64,000 bases of DNA from Paenibacillus dakarensis (GCF_001373415.1 NZ_CDSE01000007.1:233327-297326), one strand, 5' to 3'; counted from the stretch's first letter, positions 1-9,475 are shown. Translations and numbers: made by a program. Notes: a model not told the origin generated them from the sequence alone.

Positions 1-272
1 AAGAGCTGACCTTGCAGAGGGTTGCTGAATATTTGAAGGTTCATCCAAGTTATCTATCTGACCGCTTTAAGCGCGAAACGGGTGTATGCATTACAACTTT
101 CATTAACCGGCGTAAGATTGAGGAGTCCAAGCATCTGCTGATCAATACAAATCAGCCGATTTCTGAGATTGCCTTTACCTTCAAGTTCTGCAGCCAAAGT
201 TATTATACGCAGTTGTTCAAAAATTTCACGGGAGTAACGCCGAGAAAATTTCGGATGACCAGAGGCACTTAA
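1..272 (+). CDS. AraC-family regulator, C-terminal fragment (5' end outside window)
   Basis: About 90 residues of an AraC/XylS double helix-turn-helix DNA-binding domain. The reading frame is already open at base 3 (ELTLQRVAEYL...), so the protein begins before the window; the TTG at 12 is internal. Visible hallmarks are the first HTH (VAEYLKVHPSYLSDRFKRETG) and the second recognition region ending in the family signature FKNFTGVTPRKFR. It lies 43 bp upstream of a YesM-type kinase on the same strand, so it may be a membrane-AraC or YesN-like regulator of the same sugar locus. The sensory part is not visible, so its ligand cannot be judged. Confidence 0.9.
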   Translation, partial: ELTLQRVAEYLKVHPSYLSDRFKRETGVCITTFINRRKIEESKHLLINTNQPISEIAFTFKFCSQSYYTQLFKNFTGVTPRKFRMTRGT

Positions 273-301
273 GATAACAACTTAGACGATAACAACTTAG
301 A
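273..301 (+). repeat. Short tandem duplication
   Basis: The 14-mer GATAACAACTTAGA occurs at 273-286 and again at 288-301 (15-bp period) in the short gap between the AraC-type gene and the kinase gene. It is most likely a local duplication with no evident function. Confidence 0.8.
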
Positions 302-315
302 GATGAGAGACTGTT

Positions 316-2118
316 ATGAACAGATTAAAACAAAGAATACTTCACTGGAGCCTTGAGAAAAAGCTGATTGCGGCATTTTCCGCTTTCATTGTTCTGCCTC
401 TGATTTTGATCGCCGTTGTCGTATCCTCGATTTACGTGGAGAATTACCGGAGTACGATGGTCGATGCTGTGATCGAGAATAACAGGCAAATTATGAAGAA
501 TATCGACACCTCCCTTCAGCCGCTGCAGCAGATGTCGATGCTTCCGATTCAGGATGAAGCGGTGTATTCGATTATGCGAAAAGATTACAACAAGGTATCC
601 TACCCATTGCTTGAGAAGGGACGGGATTTCGATAAAGTGAACAACCTGATCCAGAGCGGCATCATGCTGTACTCCGATTTGATTGATTCTGTTGTCATTT
701 ATCATGAGAAGAGCCAGTCGATTATTGGACGAAGCAACAGGGAATATATGAACTTTACCTATTTTGAGGAGGAGTTCATTCAAGAGCCGTTTATTAAAGT
801 AATCAGGGAAGCCTCCGGCGGTTTTGTCGCGGCAGGAGTTCATGAAGAAAGACTTCTTTCAAGGAATGGGATTGAGGTCGTTTCTCTTGGGAGAGCTGTC
901 ATGGACCCGTATACGAAGGAAGATCTGGGCTTCATCCTTTTTAATATTTCGGTGGATAAGCTAAAGACACTCTGGAGCAATACGTCATTTTCAGAGAAGA
1001 CGAAGTTTTATCTGATTGACGAGAACGATTATATCGTTCACAGCACCGAGCCGGAGGAAATAGACACTCCTGCCTCCGCTGTGCTGAGTGGTGAATTCCG
1101 ATATGATCCTGCCAGCAAACTGCATACTACGGTCAACCGGGAAGCCTATATCATCTCTTCTTTCTCAGATATGGCGAACTGGAAGACGTTAACGATTATC
1201 CCGAGGAAAGACCTGTTCTTAATTGTGTACCAGATCATAGCTATTTTAGCGGTGAGTTTAATCCTTCTGCTTGTATTGTCCATTCTGATCTCCGCGAAGA
1301 TTGCCAAAACCATCATGAAGCCGCTGGCTGTACTGAAACGCAAGATGAAGCTCGTCTCGCAAGGAAACCTGGACGTAACCTTCGATACGACAGTGCATGG
1401 AGAGATTGGTGTCATTAACACTGCCGTTGACCAAATGCTGCGGGATATCAGGAGCTTGATTGAACGGATCTACGTGGAAGAGGAAGAAAAACGGAATCTG
1501 GAGATGACTGCACTGCAATCCCAGATTCGTCCGCATTTTATATACAATACACTGAATGTTATCAAGTGGATGGCTAAAATTCAGGGAGCATCCGGAATTG
1601 AAGAAGCGCTGCAGGCCTTCTCTTCCGTCATGAAGTTCACAGCGAAGAAAGAAGGCGACTATGTAACCATTGCAGAGGAAGTCGAGTTTATAGAGAACTA
1701 TACGAAAATTCTCGATTTCCGGTACTTCAATAAATTTGATGTCATTTATGATATCGATCCTGAAGTGATGCGTTATAAGACGCTGAAATTTTTACTTCAG
1801 CCGCTGGTTGAGAATTCCGTATTCCATGGGTTTGAAGGTATTGATTACAAGGGAACCCTCGTCATATCCATCCATAAGGAACAAGATTCACTGATCATGA
1901 AGGTTACGGATAATGGCCGCGGCTTTCCGGATGACGGACAAGCGAAGAAGGAAGCCGCCGGTGAACGGGATACCTTCAATTCCATAGGACTTAATAATAT
2001 TCGAAGCCGGATCGACCTTCATTTTGGCCCTGAATACGGGCTCTGGATCGATAAGGGTGAGCAAGGCGGAACGGTAGCATGGATTAAAGTACCCATCATA
2101 GAAGAAACGGCAGGGTGA
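316..2118 (+). CDS. YesM-type sensor histidine kinase
   Basis: A 600-residue membrane sensor kinase. A transmembrane helix at about residues 17-40 and a second at about 300-330 bracket a ~260-residue extracellular sensing region (dCache-like by layout, not by clear motif). A HAMP linker follows, then the His_kinase (PF06580) motif RPHFIYNTL with the probable phospho-acceptor His407. The GHKL ATPase domain shows an N-box around VEN (Asn500) and a G-box DNGRGF near 535. The family senses extracellular sugars or their binding proteins and phosphorylates a YesN-type partner, which here starts 6 bp downstream. Start ATG 316. Probable operon with the response regulator and control of the importer at 3856-6967; the inducer is unknown. 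Confidence 0.93.
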   Translation: MNRLKQRILHWSLEKKLIAAFSAFIVLPLILIAVVVSSIYVENYRSTMVDAVIENNRQIMKNIDTSLQPLQQMSMLPIQDEAVYSIMRKDYNKVSYPLLEKGRDFDKVNNLIQSGIMLYSDLIDSVVIYHEKSQSIIGRSNREYMNFTYFEEEFIQEPFIKVIREASGGFVAAGVHEERLLSRNGIEVVSLGRAVMDPYTKEDLGFILFNISVDKLKTLWSNTSFSEKTKFYLIDENDYIVHSTEPEEIDTPASAVLSGEFRYDPASKLHTTVNREAYIISSFSDMANWKTLTIIPRKDLFLIVYQIIAILAVSLILLLVLSILISAKIAKTIMKPLAVLKRKMKLVSQGNLDVTFDTTVHGEIGVINTAVDQMLRDIRSLIERIYVEEEEKRNLEMTALQSQIRPHFIYNTLNVIKWMAKIQGASGIEEALQAFSSVMKFTAKKEGDYVTIAEEVEFIENYTKILDFRYFNKFDVIYDIDPEVMRYKTLKFLLQPLVENSVFHGFEGIDYKGTLVISIHKEQDSLIMKVTDNGRGFPDDGQAKKEAAGERDTFNSIGLNNIRSRIDLHFGPEYGLWIDKGEQGGTVAWIKVPIIEETAG

Positions 2119-2124
2119 TAGAAA

Positions 2125-3675
2125 TTGCGAATACTCATAGTAGACGATGAACCTCTTGTTCGGATTGGTATCAAATCAGCCATTGATTGGGCAGCCCATG
2201 GCGTGGAGATTATAGGAGAGGCCGGGGACGGTGTAGAGGCTCTGCGAATGATTGCCGAAAGTCTTCCGGATGTCGTGCTATTAGATATAAAAATGCCAAA
2301 AATGGACGGCATCGAAGTGCTCACGGCGATTCGGGACAGACAGATCCCTGTGCAGACCGTAATCCTCAGCAGCTTCGATGATATGGCTTATGTGAAGAAG
2401 GCCTTGAAGCTGGGAGCAATCGATTATTTTCACAAGCCGGATATTAATGAGCATGAGCTGACAACGATGCTGAAGAACGTAAGGGAGCAGTTTGGTACGG
2501 GCCGAGTCCCTGTGGCTGCAGCATCTAATACACCAGGTAATCGGAAGGAGCAGATTTTATATGATGCCCTTCAAGGCACTGTCCACGATATGGTGGAAAC
2601 GGATCTGAAAGAGGGAAATATGTATGTCGTGCTGTTCAAGATCAAAGGCTACAACACGGTTATTCAAAGGTATACGAAAGGAAAAGAAGCCATACTTCCG
2701 AGTACGGTTCAGAATGTGTTGACGGAGATTCTCTCAACAGAGAAGGAAATCGAATATTTACAGCTAAGTGAACAGCTGAATGCCGTCATCATCAGCAACA
2801 GTGAGCATAAGAGCCTGCTGGCCTCGTTAACCCGGGTGAATAAAATGGTTCAGACGATCAGTTCAGCACTTAAGCGGTTTGTAAATATTGATATTGTGCT
2901 GGGCATTAGCGACTGGTTCGAACATTACGAAGGGATTGCTGCTGGCTATGATCAAGCCTCCAAGGCTTTATCCCATGATTTTTATCATCCGGAGAGCTCC
3001 ATATTTTATTATCAGCATTTGAAGCAGAAGAGCGAGGCCGTCTATAAACAATTGGATGACTATTTAACTCAGATGAAGGCTGCACTTCGGGAAGAAGCGA
3101 GTGAAAGGTTCATGGAGCTGCTGAAGAAGTGGGAACAGTTTCTTGAGCAGGAAGAGTGTATGGAGGAGAAGGAGGTTCGAAAGGTGTATGAAGGCCTCCT
3201 GTTTATGCTCGGTCATGGAGAGGACATTCAAGGGGAAGAGCAGGAGGATAGCCCTGATGTGCTTGAGATTCATGATTTTCAGCAATTGTCTGGTCATTAC
3301 CGAAGCTTATTCGAAGAGCACTTCAAGAAGCGGCACCAAATGGAGAATAAGGGGTACAGCCAGCTGACGCGCAACATCATGGAATACACGAAGGCGCATT
3401 ATAACGAGAGCCTCTCCTTGAAGCTGTTCGGGGAATTGTTTCATGTCAGCCCGAATTACGTCAGCCGGTTATTTAAGCAGGAGGTGGGGCAAGGACTGTT
3501 CGATTACATTAACGAGCTTCGAATTGAGAAGGCGAAGGAATATTTGAAGGATTATCGTTACAAAATTTATGATGTTGCTGAAATGGTCGGGTTCAGTAAT
3601 CAAGCCCATTTTGCGATTGTATTCCAGAAATATACGGGCCTATCGCCTAAGCAATATAGAAAAGAAGAAGTTTGA
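2125..3675 (+). CDS. YesN-type response regulator (REC + AraC HTH)
   Basis: A 516-residue cytoplasmic response regulator. The receiver domain (about 1-120) has the acidic pair Asp7/Asp8, the phosphorylation site Asp54 in LLDIKMPKMDG, and Lys in YFHKPD. A ~280-residue linker (YesN-like) follows, then a C-terminal AraC double HTH (about 415-515) ending in FQKYTGLSPKQYR. The start is TTG 2125, only 6 bp after the kinase stop, so the two are co-transcribed. Such pairs normally activate the adjacent importer; the gene directly downstream is a sugar-binding lipoprotein, which fits. Confidence 0.92.
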   Translation: MRILIVDDEPLVRIGIKSAIDWAAHGVEIIGEAGDGVEALRMIAESLPDVVLLDIKMPKMDGIEVLTAIRDRQIPVQTVILSSFDDMAYVKKALKLGAIDYFHKPDINEHELTTMLKNVREQFGTGRVPVAAASNTPGNRKEQILYDALQGTVHDMVETDLKEGNMYVVLFKIKGYNTVIQRYTKGKEAILPSTVQNVLTEILSTEKEIEYLQLSEQLNAVIISNSEHKSLLASLTRVNKMVQTISSALKRFVNIDIVLGISDWFEHYEGIAAGYDQASKALSHDFYHPESSIFYYQHLKQKSEAVYKQLDDYLTQMKAALREEASERFMELLKKWEQFLEQEECMEEKEVRKVYEGLLFMLGHGEDIQGEEQEDSPDVLEIHDFQQLSGHYRSLFEEHFKKRHQMENKGYSQLTRNIMEYTKAHYNESLSLKLFGELFHVSPNYVSRLFKQEVGQGLFDYINELRIEKAKEYLKDYRYKIYDVAEMVGFSNQAHFAIVFQKYTGLSPKQYRKEEV

Positions 3676-3759
3676 GTGTGATTATATATAAAAAAGTGCA
3701 ATATCGCATAAAAACTACTTTCTATAGCAAAATAGACAAAAAGATAATAGTCAATTTTA

Positions 3760-3791
3760 AAAAATTAATCATGATTTGATTAATTTTTTTT
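3760..3791 (+). terminator. Hairpin with T-run between response regulator and importer
   Basis: An AT-rich stem AAAATTAATCA / TGATTAATTTT with a short loop and an eight-T run. It separates the two-component genes from the lipoprotein gene at 3856. It can end the yesMN-like transcript; an attenuator role ahead of the importer is also possible. Confidence 0.75.
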
Positions 3792-3855
3792 GTGGCCTTA
3801 ATTCCTTATGATTTAGGAGCAGGATAAAACAATAATTTATTTAGGGGGTTACACC

Positions 3856-5094
3856 ATGAGAAAAGTGAACAAGAAGATTACTTCCATGTTATTACTGTGT
3901 TTGGCCCTTGTTGTTGGTTTAACTGGGTGTGGCGGCAATGAAAGCGCTGACAGTGCTGAGGCAAAAACTGGAGAGAAGGTAACTATTAATTTCGGTTTTT
4001 GGGGTACGGCTCAGGACCTAGAAATTTATCAGAAAGCAGCGGATAACATTTCTAAACAATATCCAGAGATTGAACTGAAAATTAAACAATATCCAAGCAG
4101 TGAGCAGTTCTGGAACACGCTTCCTGGTGAAATTGCTGCTGGTGTTGCCCCTGATTTCATCAAGCTCTCTAACGAAGGTGCTTATGAGTATATTAACAAA
4201 GGGTTGTTCGCACCAATCGATGACTTGGTTAAGACAACTGGTGTAGACATGAATCGTTTCCCTGAAACTTCGAAGGAAATCTGGAATGTAGATGGCAAGC
4301 AGTATGGTATTCCGAACAGTGACATGCCTGCTATGTTCTTCATCAACGAGCAAATGTGGAAAGATGCCGGCCTTGGCGAATATCCAAAGACTTGGGATGA
4401 AGTTGTTGAAGCAGCGAAAGTGCTGAACAAAGGAAAAGTAAAAGGAATCATTATCAACCTGGATGCATTCCATATTACCAACTACGTGAAGAGCTTCGGC
4501 GGCGGCTGGGGTAACGGTAAGACAATCAACTCCCCAGAGAACGTAAAAGCATTGGAATTGATTGTTGACATGTATAAAGAAGGCCTTGCAGTAACACCGA
4601 AGTCCCTTGGATTTGGCTGGGATGGTGAAGTGTTCGGTAATGAGCAAGGAGCAATGAGTACTGGTGGTTACTGGTACAAAGGTTACTTGAAAGATGCAAA
4701 CCCTGACTTGAAATATGTCGCTATTCCAGTTCCTAAAGGCACTACGAACGGAAGCACAATGAGCTCCGATGCTTACATGGTACTGAAAGATGCGAAGAAC
4801 AAGGAAGCAGCACTGAAAGCGGCTTACTATATGACAAATGATGAAACACAAACCGCATTTATGGATCTTGGCTTCAACCCGGCAGTTACGGCTCTTTCCG
4901 AGCAGTATTTTGAGAAAAATCCTGAGTTTAAAGCAATTCAACCAGCACTCGAATACAGCTCCGACTATGGATATCCAACAGATACGAAGCGCTTCACTGA
5001 TGAGCTTGTCAAGCAGCTTGAAGATTTGGTTCTTGGCGGTTCCGGTAAATCCGCTCAACAGATTCTCGACGATATTCAAAGCCAGTTTAAGTAA
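3856..5094 (+). CDS. ABC transporter sugar-binding lipoprotein
   Basis: A 412-residue family-1 extracellular solute-binding protein. The signal peptide ends in the lipobox LTGC with lipidated Cys25. The mature part shows typical features of the carbohydrate-binding group: FWGT near the N-terminus, PDFIKL, YGIPNSDMPAMFFINEQMWKDAG, and TWDEVVEAAKVL. It captures an oligosaccharide outside the membrane for the permeases encoded next. Start ATG 3856 follows a GGGGG-type binding site at 3842-3848. It is separated from the first permease by a hairpin (5113-5143), which usually leaves the binding protein more abundant than the permeases. Nearby GH3 remnants and a debranching-like enzyme suggest a glucan-type ligand (inference). 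Confidence 0.93.
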   Translation: MRKVNKKITSMLLLCLALVVGLTGCGGNESADSAEAKTGEKVTINFGFWGTAQDLEIYQKAADNISKQYPEIELKIKQYPSSEQFWNTLPGEIAAGVAPDFIKLSNEGAYEYINKGLFAPIDDLVKTTGVDMNRFPETSKEIWNVDGKQYGIPNSDMPAMFFINEQMWKDAGLGEYPKTWDEVVEAAKVLNKGKVKGIIINLDAFHITNYVKSFGGGWGNGKTINSPENVKALELIVDMYKEGLAVTPKSLGFGWDGEVFGNEQGAMSTGGYWYKGYLKDANPDLKYVAIPVPKGTTNGSTMSSDAYMVLKDAKNKEAALKAAYYMTNDETQTAFMDLGFNPAVTALSEQYFEKNPEFKAIQPALEYSSDYGYPTDTKRFTDELVKQLEDLVLGGSGKSAQQILDDIQSQFK

Positions 5095-5112
5095 GATGTA
5101 AGACCACAAGTG

Positions 5113-5143
5113 CTCCCGCTCCTTGTTTCTAGGGGGGCGGGAG
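5113..5143 (+). terminator. Stem-loop between binding protein and permease genes
   Basis: GC-rich arms CTCCCGC (5113-5119) and GCGGGAG (5137-5143) followed by TCTTTGTTCTT. In SBP-permease operons such a structure acts as a partial terminator or an mRNA 3'-end stabiliser, raising binding-protein dose over permeases. The second importer has the same arrangement (35845-35872). Confidence 0.75.
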
Positions 5144-5192
5144 TCTTTGTTCTTCATCCAATCAATTTTACTATGGGAGCGGGGGATAGATT

Positions 5193-6137
5193 ATGTCCGA
5201 TTACAGCAGCAAGCCAGCAGACCTGAATGGAAAAAAGATCAGGCAATCGCGGTTTCGTTCATTGGCAGATTCCGACAAGACCCTGGGCTGGTTGTTTACA
5301 CTGCCCTTTTTGATTCTGTGGGTATGGTGGTTTCTGTATCCATTTATCCAGTCTTTTGTAAGAAGCTTTCAGGATGCGAATTTCGCGGCCCTGGATCAGG
5401 CCAAATTTATCGGTCTGGACAACTACGTGAACATCCTTCATGATAAGGAATTTTTCCGTGCATTACTTCATTCCTTGCAGATTGTTGTTATTTCGATTCC
5501 AATTCAGACCGTGCTTGGTCTCCTTTTAGCTATCCTGGTTAACCAGAAGCTGAAGGGTAAAGGGATCTTCCGGACGGTATTCTTCCTTCCGTATATCACT
5601 TCACAGATCGCGATTACAACCGTGTTCATGATGCTCTTCAAGCAAGGGACCTTTTTAACTGAGTTTTTCGGCTGGTTTGGTTTTGGCGATGTTACCTGGT
5701 TTGCGGATACGAAATATGCGCTCTTGTTCGTATGTATCCTCTTTATATTCCAGCAAGCCGGATTTACGATGATTGTTTACTTGTCCGGTCTGCAGGAGAT
5801 TCCGAATGATCTCTACGAAGCAGGCGAAATTGACGGTGCATCCAAGTGGAATAAATTCCGCTACATCACCGTGCCATATCTGAAGCCGATCACTTTCTTT
5901 ATCGTGTCGGTATCTACCATTGCAGGGTTCCAGATCTATGACCAGATCGCGGCGATCTCCCGTTATGGTGCACTAGGTTCACCGGCTGGCGCTACCAACA
6001 CGGTTGTAACTTACTTCTATCAGCATGGTATTCGTTATATGAATATCGGTTATGGTAGTGCGGCGGTTGTTATGTTCTTTATCATCATTATGTTGATAAC
6101 GTACCTGCAAAAAAAATTCTTGGATGAGAAGGAGTGA
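5193..6137 (+). CDS. Sugar ABC transporter permease (MalF-like)
   Basis: A 314-residue inner-membrane subunit with about six hydrophobic helices. The cytoplasmic EAA loop (YEAGEIDGASKWNKFRYITVPYLKP region, about residues 208-235) docks the ATPase. A hydrophilic N-terminal leader of ~30 residues precedes helix 1, as in MalF/UgpA-type permeases. It pairs with the permease that follows almost immediately. No ATPase gene lies in this operon; in Bacillales such importers usually share a general MsmX-type ATPase encoded elsewhere (established for the family, inferred here). Confidence 0.93.
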   Translation: MSDYSSKPADLNGKKIRQSRFRSLADSDKTLGWLFTLPFLILWVWWFLYPFIQSFVRSFQDANFAALDQAKFIGLDNYVNILHDKEFFRALLHSLQIVVISIPIQTVLGLLLAILVNQKLKGKGIFRTVFFLPYITSQIAITTVFMMLFKQGTFLTEFFGWFGFGDVTWFADTKYALLFVCILFIFQQAGFTMIVYLSGLQEIPNDLYEAGEIDGASKWNKFRYITVPYLKPITFFIVSVSTIAGFQIYDQIAAISRYGALGSPAGATNTVVTYFYQHGIRYMNIGYGSAAVVMFFIIIMLITYLQKKFLDEKE

Positions 6138-6142
6138 GAGCA

Positions 6143-6967
6143 ATGAAGACCCGTATGAAGCTAGGTCGACCGTTTCTGTATATCGGTACGATTATCCTTG
6201 GGCTTTTATTCGCCCTTCCTTTTCTCTTTACGATCTATACGTCGCTCATTACGATGCGGGATGTCAACACGCTGACATCACCAGCCAACTGGACGCTCGA
6301 TAACTTTAAGATATTCTTTACGAATGATGCCTACAACGTGCCAAGATGGTTCATGAATACCGTCATTATGACGGGGGCCGTTGTACTTGGTAACTTGATT
6401 ATTAACCCGATGGCCGGATTTGCGCTTGCCAAACTGAACTTCCGCGGAAAAGCAGTTATCTACTGGATTGTTGTTGCTACAATGATGGTCCCTTACCATA
6501 TGATTCTGATCCCGGTTTATGTGAACGTTGCGCAGCTTGGATGGCTGAACACATTCTGGGGCTTGACCGTGCCATTCCTGTATCAAGGCCTGTATATCTT
6601 TATGCTTCGTCAGTTCTTTATTTCGGTACCGAATGAGTTTATGGAGGCAGCCCGTATTGACGGCTTGACCAAGATGGGCTCTTTCTGGCGGATTGTCTAT
6701 CCACTGGCTCGTTCGTCTCTGATCACGATGTCTATCCTTGCCTTCGCAGGTACATGGAACAGTTACCTGATCCCGAGTACGCTTGCGAATACACCGGATA
6801 TGTACGTACTCGTTGTTGGTCTGAACAGTGTGAAGGATATGTTCTTTGAGAATACACCGATGATTATGGCGGGGGTTGTGTTATCTACGCTGCCAATTAT
6901 CCTGTTCTTCTTCATGTTCCAGCGCCAGTATATTGAAGGTATTTCGAACGCAGGCGTTAAGGGTTGA
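6143..6967 (+). CDS. Sugar ABC transporter permease (MalG-like)
   Basis: A 274-residue second membrane subunit with six helices and an EAA motif (EAARIDGLTKMGSFWRIVYPLARS region). The start is taken as ATG 6143, because GGAG at 6131-6134 sits 8 bp upstream; an in-frame GTG at 6134 overlaps the previous stop but would have no spaced binding site. Translationally close to the MalF-like gene. It ends just before a decayed GH3 glycosidase tail, so the ancestral operon probably continued into that enzyme. Confidence 0.93.
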   Translation: MKTRMKLGRPFLYIGTIILGLLFALPFLFTIYTSLITMRDVNTLTSPANWTLDNFKIFFTNDAYNVPRWFMNTVIMTGAVVLGNLIINPMAGFALAKLNFRGKAVIYWIVVATMMVPYHMILIPVYVNVAQLGWLNTFWGLTVPFLYQGLYIFMLRQFFISVPNEFMEAARIDGLTKMGSFWRIVYPLARSSLITMSILAFAGTWNSYLIPSTLANTPDMYVLVVGLNSVKDMFFENTPMIMAGVVLSTLPIILFFFMFQRQYIEGISNAGVKG

Positions 6968-7244
6968 TTTAAATACCTGGGGAGTGAGGGAGGGGGCCAG
7001 CGAGCTGTAGCGCTTGCCAAGGAGTGTGATGCTGCAAGCTCTACTCGTCCCGTCAAAGAGCTGAAAGGTCCAGAAGGTACAGCTTCAGCCAGGGGAAAGC
7101 AGGATCGTTCATTTTACAGTAAGACAAGAACAGCTGGGGCTTTTGGATGAAAGACTTCAGTTCACGGTAGAGCCCGGAAAGTTTCATTTATGTATTGGAC
7201 CGCATTCAGAGGATGGGCTCTTAGCCGAACTGATCGTTGTTTAA
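6968..7244 (+). pseudogene. Remnant of a GH3-family beta-glycosidase (C-terminal parts)
   Basis: Directly after the permease stop, the frame from about 7001 reads RAVALAKECDAA, which resembles the start of the GH3 C-terminal domain, then jumps to TRPVKELKG (7043-7069), a hallmark of the GH3 fibronectin-III-like domain. After an apparent 2-base loss near 7069-7073 the frame shifts, and 56 codons (7074-7241) continue as KVQLQPGES...HFTV...LLDERLQFTVEPGKFHLCIGPHSED, ending at TAA 7242. Both the internal deletion and the frameshift mark this as a non-functional relic. An intact ancestor would have hydrolysed beta-glucosides or xylosides brought in by the upstream importer. Confidence 0.8.
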
Positions 7245-7269
7245 TCTGGATATTATGGGGGATTAAGAT

Positions 7270-9405
7270 ATGGACTATCGTGTCATTAAAGAGGGAAATT
7301 ATTTCTTTCTGACAGGCCTGAATGGGGATATTGCTTTAAGTGATGATCAGGGTCATGGACTGTATACGAAGGATACGCGGTTTTTAAGCCGTATGGAGAT
7401 ATTCATCGATGGGAAGAAGCCGACGCTGCTAACCTCTGCGGGAGATAAGAGCTACTTTTCTACTTTCCGTCTGATTAAGGATACCAAGGATGAGGGTGCA
7501 ATTGAGGTTGTTCGGGAGCGGTTTATTTACAATGGCATATTGTATGAGCGCTGCACACTAACCAATTATTTCATGAATGATTCAAACATCGAATTTTCTG
7601 TCGCTTTTGATGCCGATTTCCAGGATATGTTCGTGGTTCGTAAATACCGCAGCGGGAATGTCGGGAAGATGGAGGGTATCACTTTTGGAGCTCAGGATCT
7701 GACACTCAGTTATATCGGAGCGGATAACCTCAAGAGACAGACGCGTATTTCCTGGGATGCTCATGGAGGTAAAGCGGATGAATTCGGAATGGTATCTTTT
7801 TCCCTATCTCTGAAATCGAGGGAGCAGAAGGTCATCACATTCTTTGTTATACCGACTATAGACCAGAATTCGAAAGTGGAGCCGCTGACCTTTGAAGAAG
7901 GACTTAAACAGCTGGAGAACTCCTATGAGCAGTGGTATACGAATAACACCCGGATCGAGTCTGATTCCGCTCTGTTCAACGGACTATATGCTAGAGGAAT
8001 GCAGGACCTGCGCATGATGACCATGGATGTGGGGTTCGGGGATACAACCGCGGCGGGATTGCCTTGGTTTGCCGTTCCATTCGGCAGAGACAGCCTAATC
8101 ACCGCAGCCTTCATGCTTCCGGTGAACCCGCAGATCTCTAAGGGAACGCTGAGAACACTTGCTGCTTACCAAGGGGAAAAGGTCGATCCTTGGAGAGATG
8201 AAGAACCGGGTAAGATCATGCATGAAATCCGTTTCGGTGAGCTCGTAACGACAGGGCAATCGCCATTCTCGCCTTATTTTGGCACGATAGATTCAACACC
8301 GTTATTTCTGGATCTGATCGGCGAATATTATCGCTGGACAGGCGATCTTTCCTTAGCGGAAGAGCTTAAACCTAATATTCTTCGCGCGCTGGCGTATATC
8401 GATAGATCGCTTGAAGCAGGCTCCGGATTTATGGCATATAAGCAGGAAGCCGAGAAAGGCTTCCCGAATCAGGGCTGGAAGGATTCGGCCAACTCGGTTA
8501 TCCATGAGTATGGTGAGTATGCGGAAACACCAATCGCGCTTGCCGAGGTTCAAGGGCATGCATACCAGGCAAAGAAAACACTCGTCCCGGTATTCAACGC
8601 AATGGGAGAAGCCGAGCTTGCCCGTAAACTGGATGAAGAAGCTGAAGCGCTGAGAGCCAGATTCGAAGCGGCATTCTGGATGGAAGATGAGCAGTGCTAT
8701 GCGATCGCGCTGGATAAGGATCTGCGTCAAGTGCGCAGCGTTACCTCGAACCCAGGGCATCTTCTCATGACCGGATTGCCTGAAGCTGCCCGGGCCAAGG
8801 CGCAGGCGGAGCGAATGATGAAGCCAGATATGTTCAACGGGTATGGTATTCGCACGATGAGCACAGGCTCTACAGGTTACTACCCGATGAGTTATCATAA
8901 CGGTAGTGTGTGGCCGCATGATAATGCAATGATCCTGCTGGGCCTTGGCAAGATGGGATTCAAAGAGGAAGCAGGCAAGGTCATTTCCGGACTGCTGAAG
9001 GCCTCGGAGCACTTTGAATATCAGCGGCTTCCGGAACTGTTCTGCGGGTATGACGCGGAACTGGGTTATCCGGTTCCATATCCGACAACATGCTCTCCGC
9101 AGGCGTGGGCAGCGGCAACGTCGATTGTATTCGTTCAAGCGATGCTCGGATTGTATCCGAATGCAGCGAATAAGGAAATTGTGTTGTCTCCATTCCTTAT
9201 TGAGGGTATGAATGAGCTGAAGGCAGAGCATATTGCGATCGGAGAGGGACATTTGTCCGTTCGGGTTGTACGTGTTGGTTCTGCCGGAGACAATACGTTT
9301 AACGTGGAAGTGCTTGAGAACACGACCGGATTTGTGTTGAAATCCAGGGACAAAGGCGTTCTCCAGAATAATTCCGCCTTCTCCGTTGCAGCAATAGGAT
9401 CTTAA
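7270..9405 (+). CDS. Glycogen-debranching-like amylo-alpha-1,6-glucosidase family protein
   Basis: A 711-residue cytosolic protein. The N-terminal ~200 residues match the GDE_N_bis style (LTGLNGDI, GLYTKDTRFLSRME); the remainder is an (alpha/alpha)6-barrel glycosidase with PWFAVPFGRDSLITA, GWKDSAN and the late HNGSVWPHDNAM motif typical of GDE_C/GH63-like enzymes. The acidic residues in the RDS and WKDS motifs are the likely catalytic region. It probably removes alpha-linked glucose from imported or stored glucans, though family members vary in substrate. Start ATG 7270 with GGGGGAT upstream. Its last ~60 bp are echoed by a relic at 41135-41202. Confidence 0.85.
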   Translation: MDYRVIKEGNYFFLTGLNGDIALSDDQGHGLYTKDTRFLSRMEIFIDGKKPTLLTSAGDKSYFSTFRLIKDTKDEGAIEVVRERFIYNGILYERCTLTNYFMNDSNIEFSVAFDADFQDMFVVRKYRSGNVGKMEGITFGAQDLTLSYIGADNLKRQTRISWDAHGGKADEFGMVSFSLSLKSREQKVITFFVIPTIDQNSKVEPLTFEEGLKQLENSYEQWYTNNTRIESDSALFNGLYARGMQDLRMMTMDVGFGDTTAAGLPWFAVPFGRDSLITAAFMLPVNPQISKGTLRTLAAYQGEKVDPWRDEEPGKIMHEIRFGELVTTGQSPFSPYFGTIDSTPLFLDLIGEYYRWTGDLSLAEELKPNILRALAYIDRSLEAGSGFMAYKQEAEKGFPNQGWKDSANSVIHEYGEYAETPIALAEVQGHAYQAKKTLVPVFNAMGEAELARKLDEEAEALRARFEAAFWMEDEQCYAIALDKDLRQVRSVTSNPGHLLMTGLPEAARAKAQAERMMKPDMFNGYGIRTMSTGSTGYYPMSYHNGSVWPHDNAMILLGLGKMGFKEEAGKVISGLLKASEHFEYQRLPELFCGYDAELGYPVPYPTTCSPQAWAAATSIVFVQAMLGLYPNAANKEIVLSPFLIEGMNELKAEHIAIGEGHLSVRVVRVGSAGDNTFNVEVLENTTGFVLKSRDKGVLQNNSAFSVAAIGS

Positions 9406-9428
9406 GTTCAAAGCTTTCTAATAGCGAT

Positions 9429-9475
9429 AACAGGGTATTCCAAAGGTCTGAGGATCTGAGGGTTACCCTGTTTTT
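9429..9475 (+). terminator. Rho-independent terminator of the debranching-like gene
   Basis: Arms AACAGGGTA (9429-9437) and TACCCTGTT (9464-9472) followed by a T-run. Confidence 0.85.

Noticed and set aside
4018..5157. 379-codon open frame on the minus strand across the lipoprotein gene
   Set aside because: Antisense shadow of a strongly supported binding-protein gene; Cys/His/Phe-rich translation and no ribosome binding site.
8353..9411. 352-codon minus-strand frame within the debranching-like gene
   Set aside because: Mirror of a conserved glycosidase domain, Arg/Cys-rich, no binding site or family similarity.
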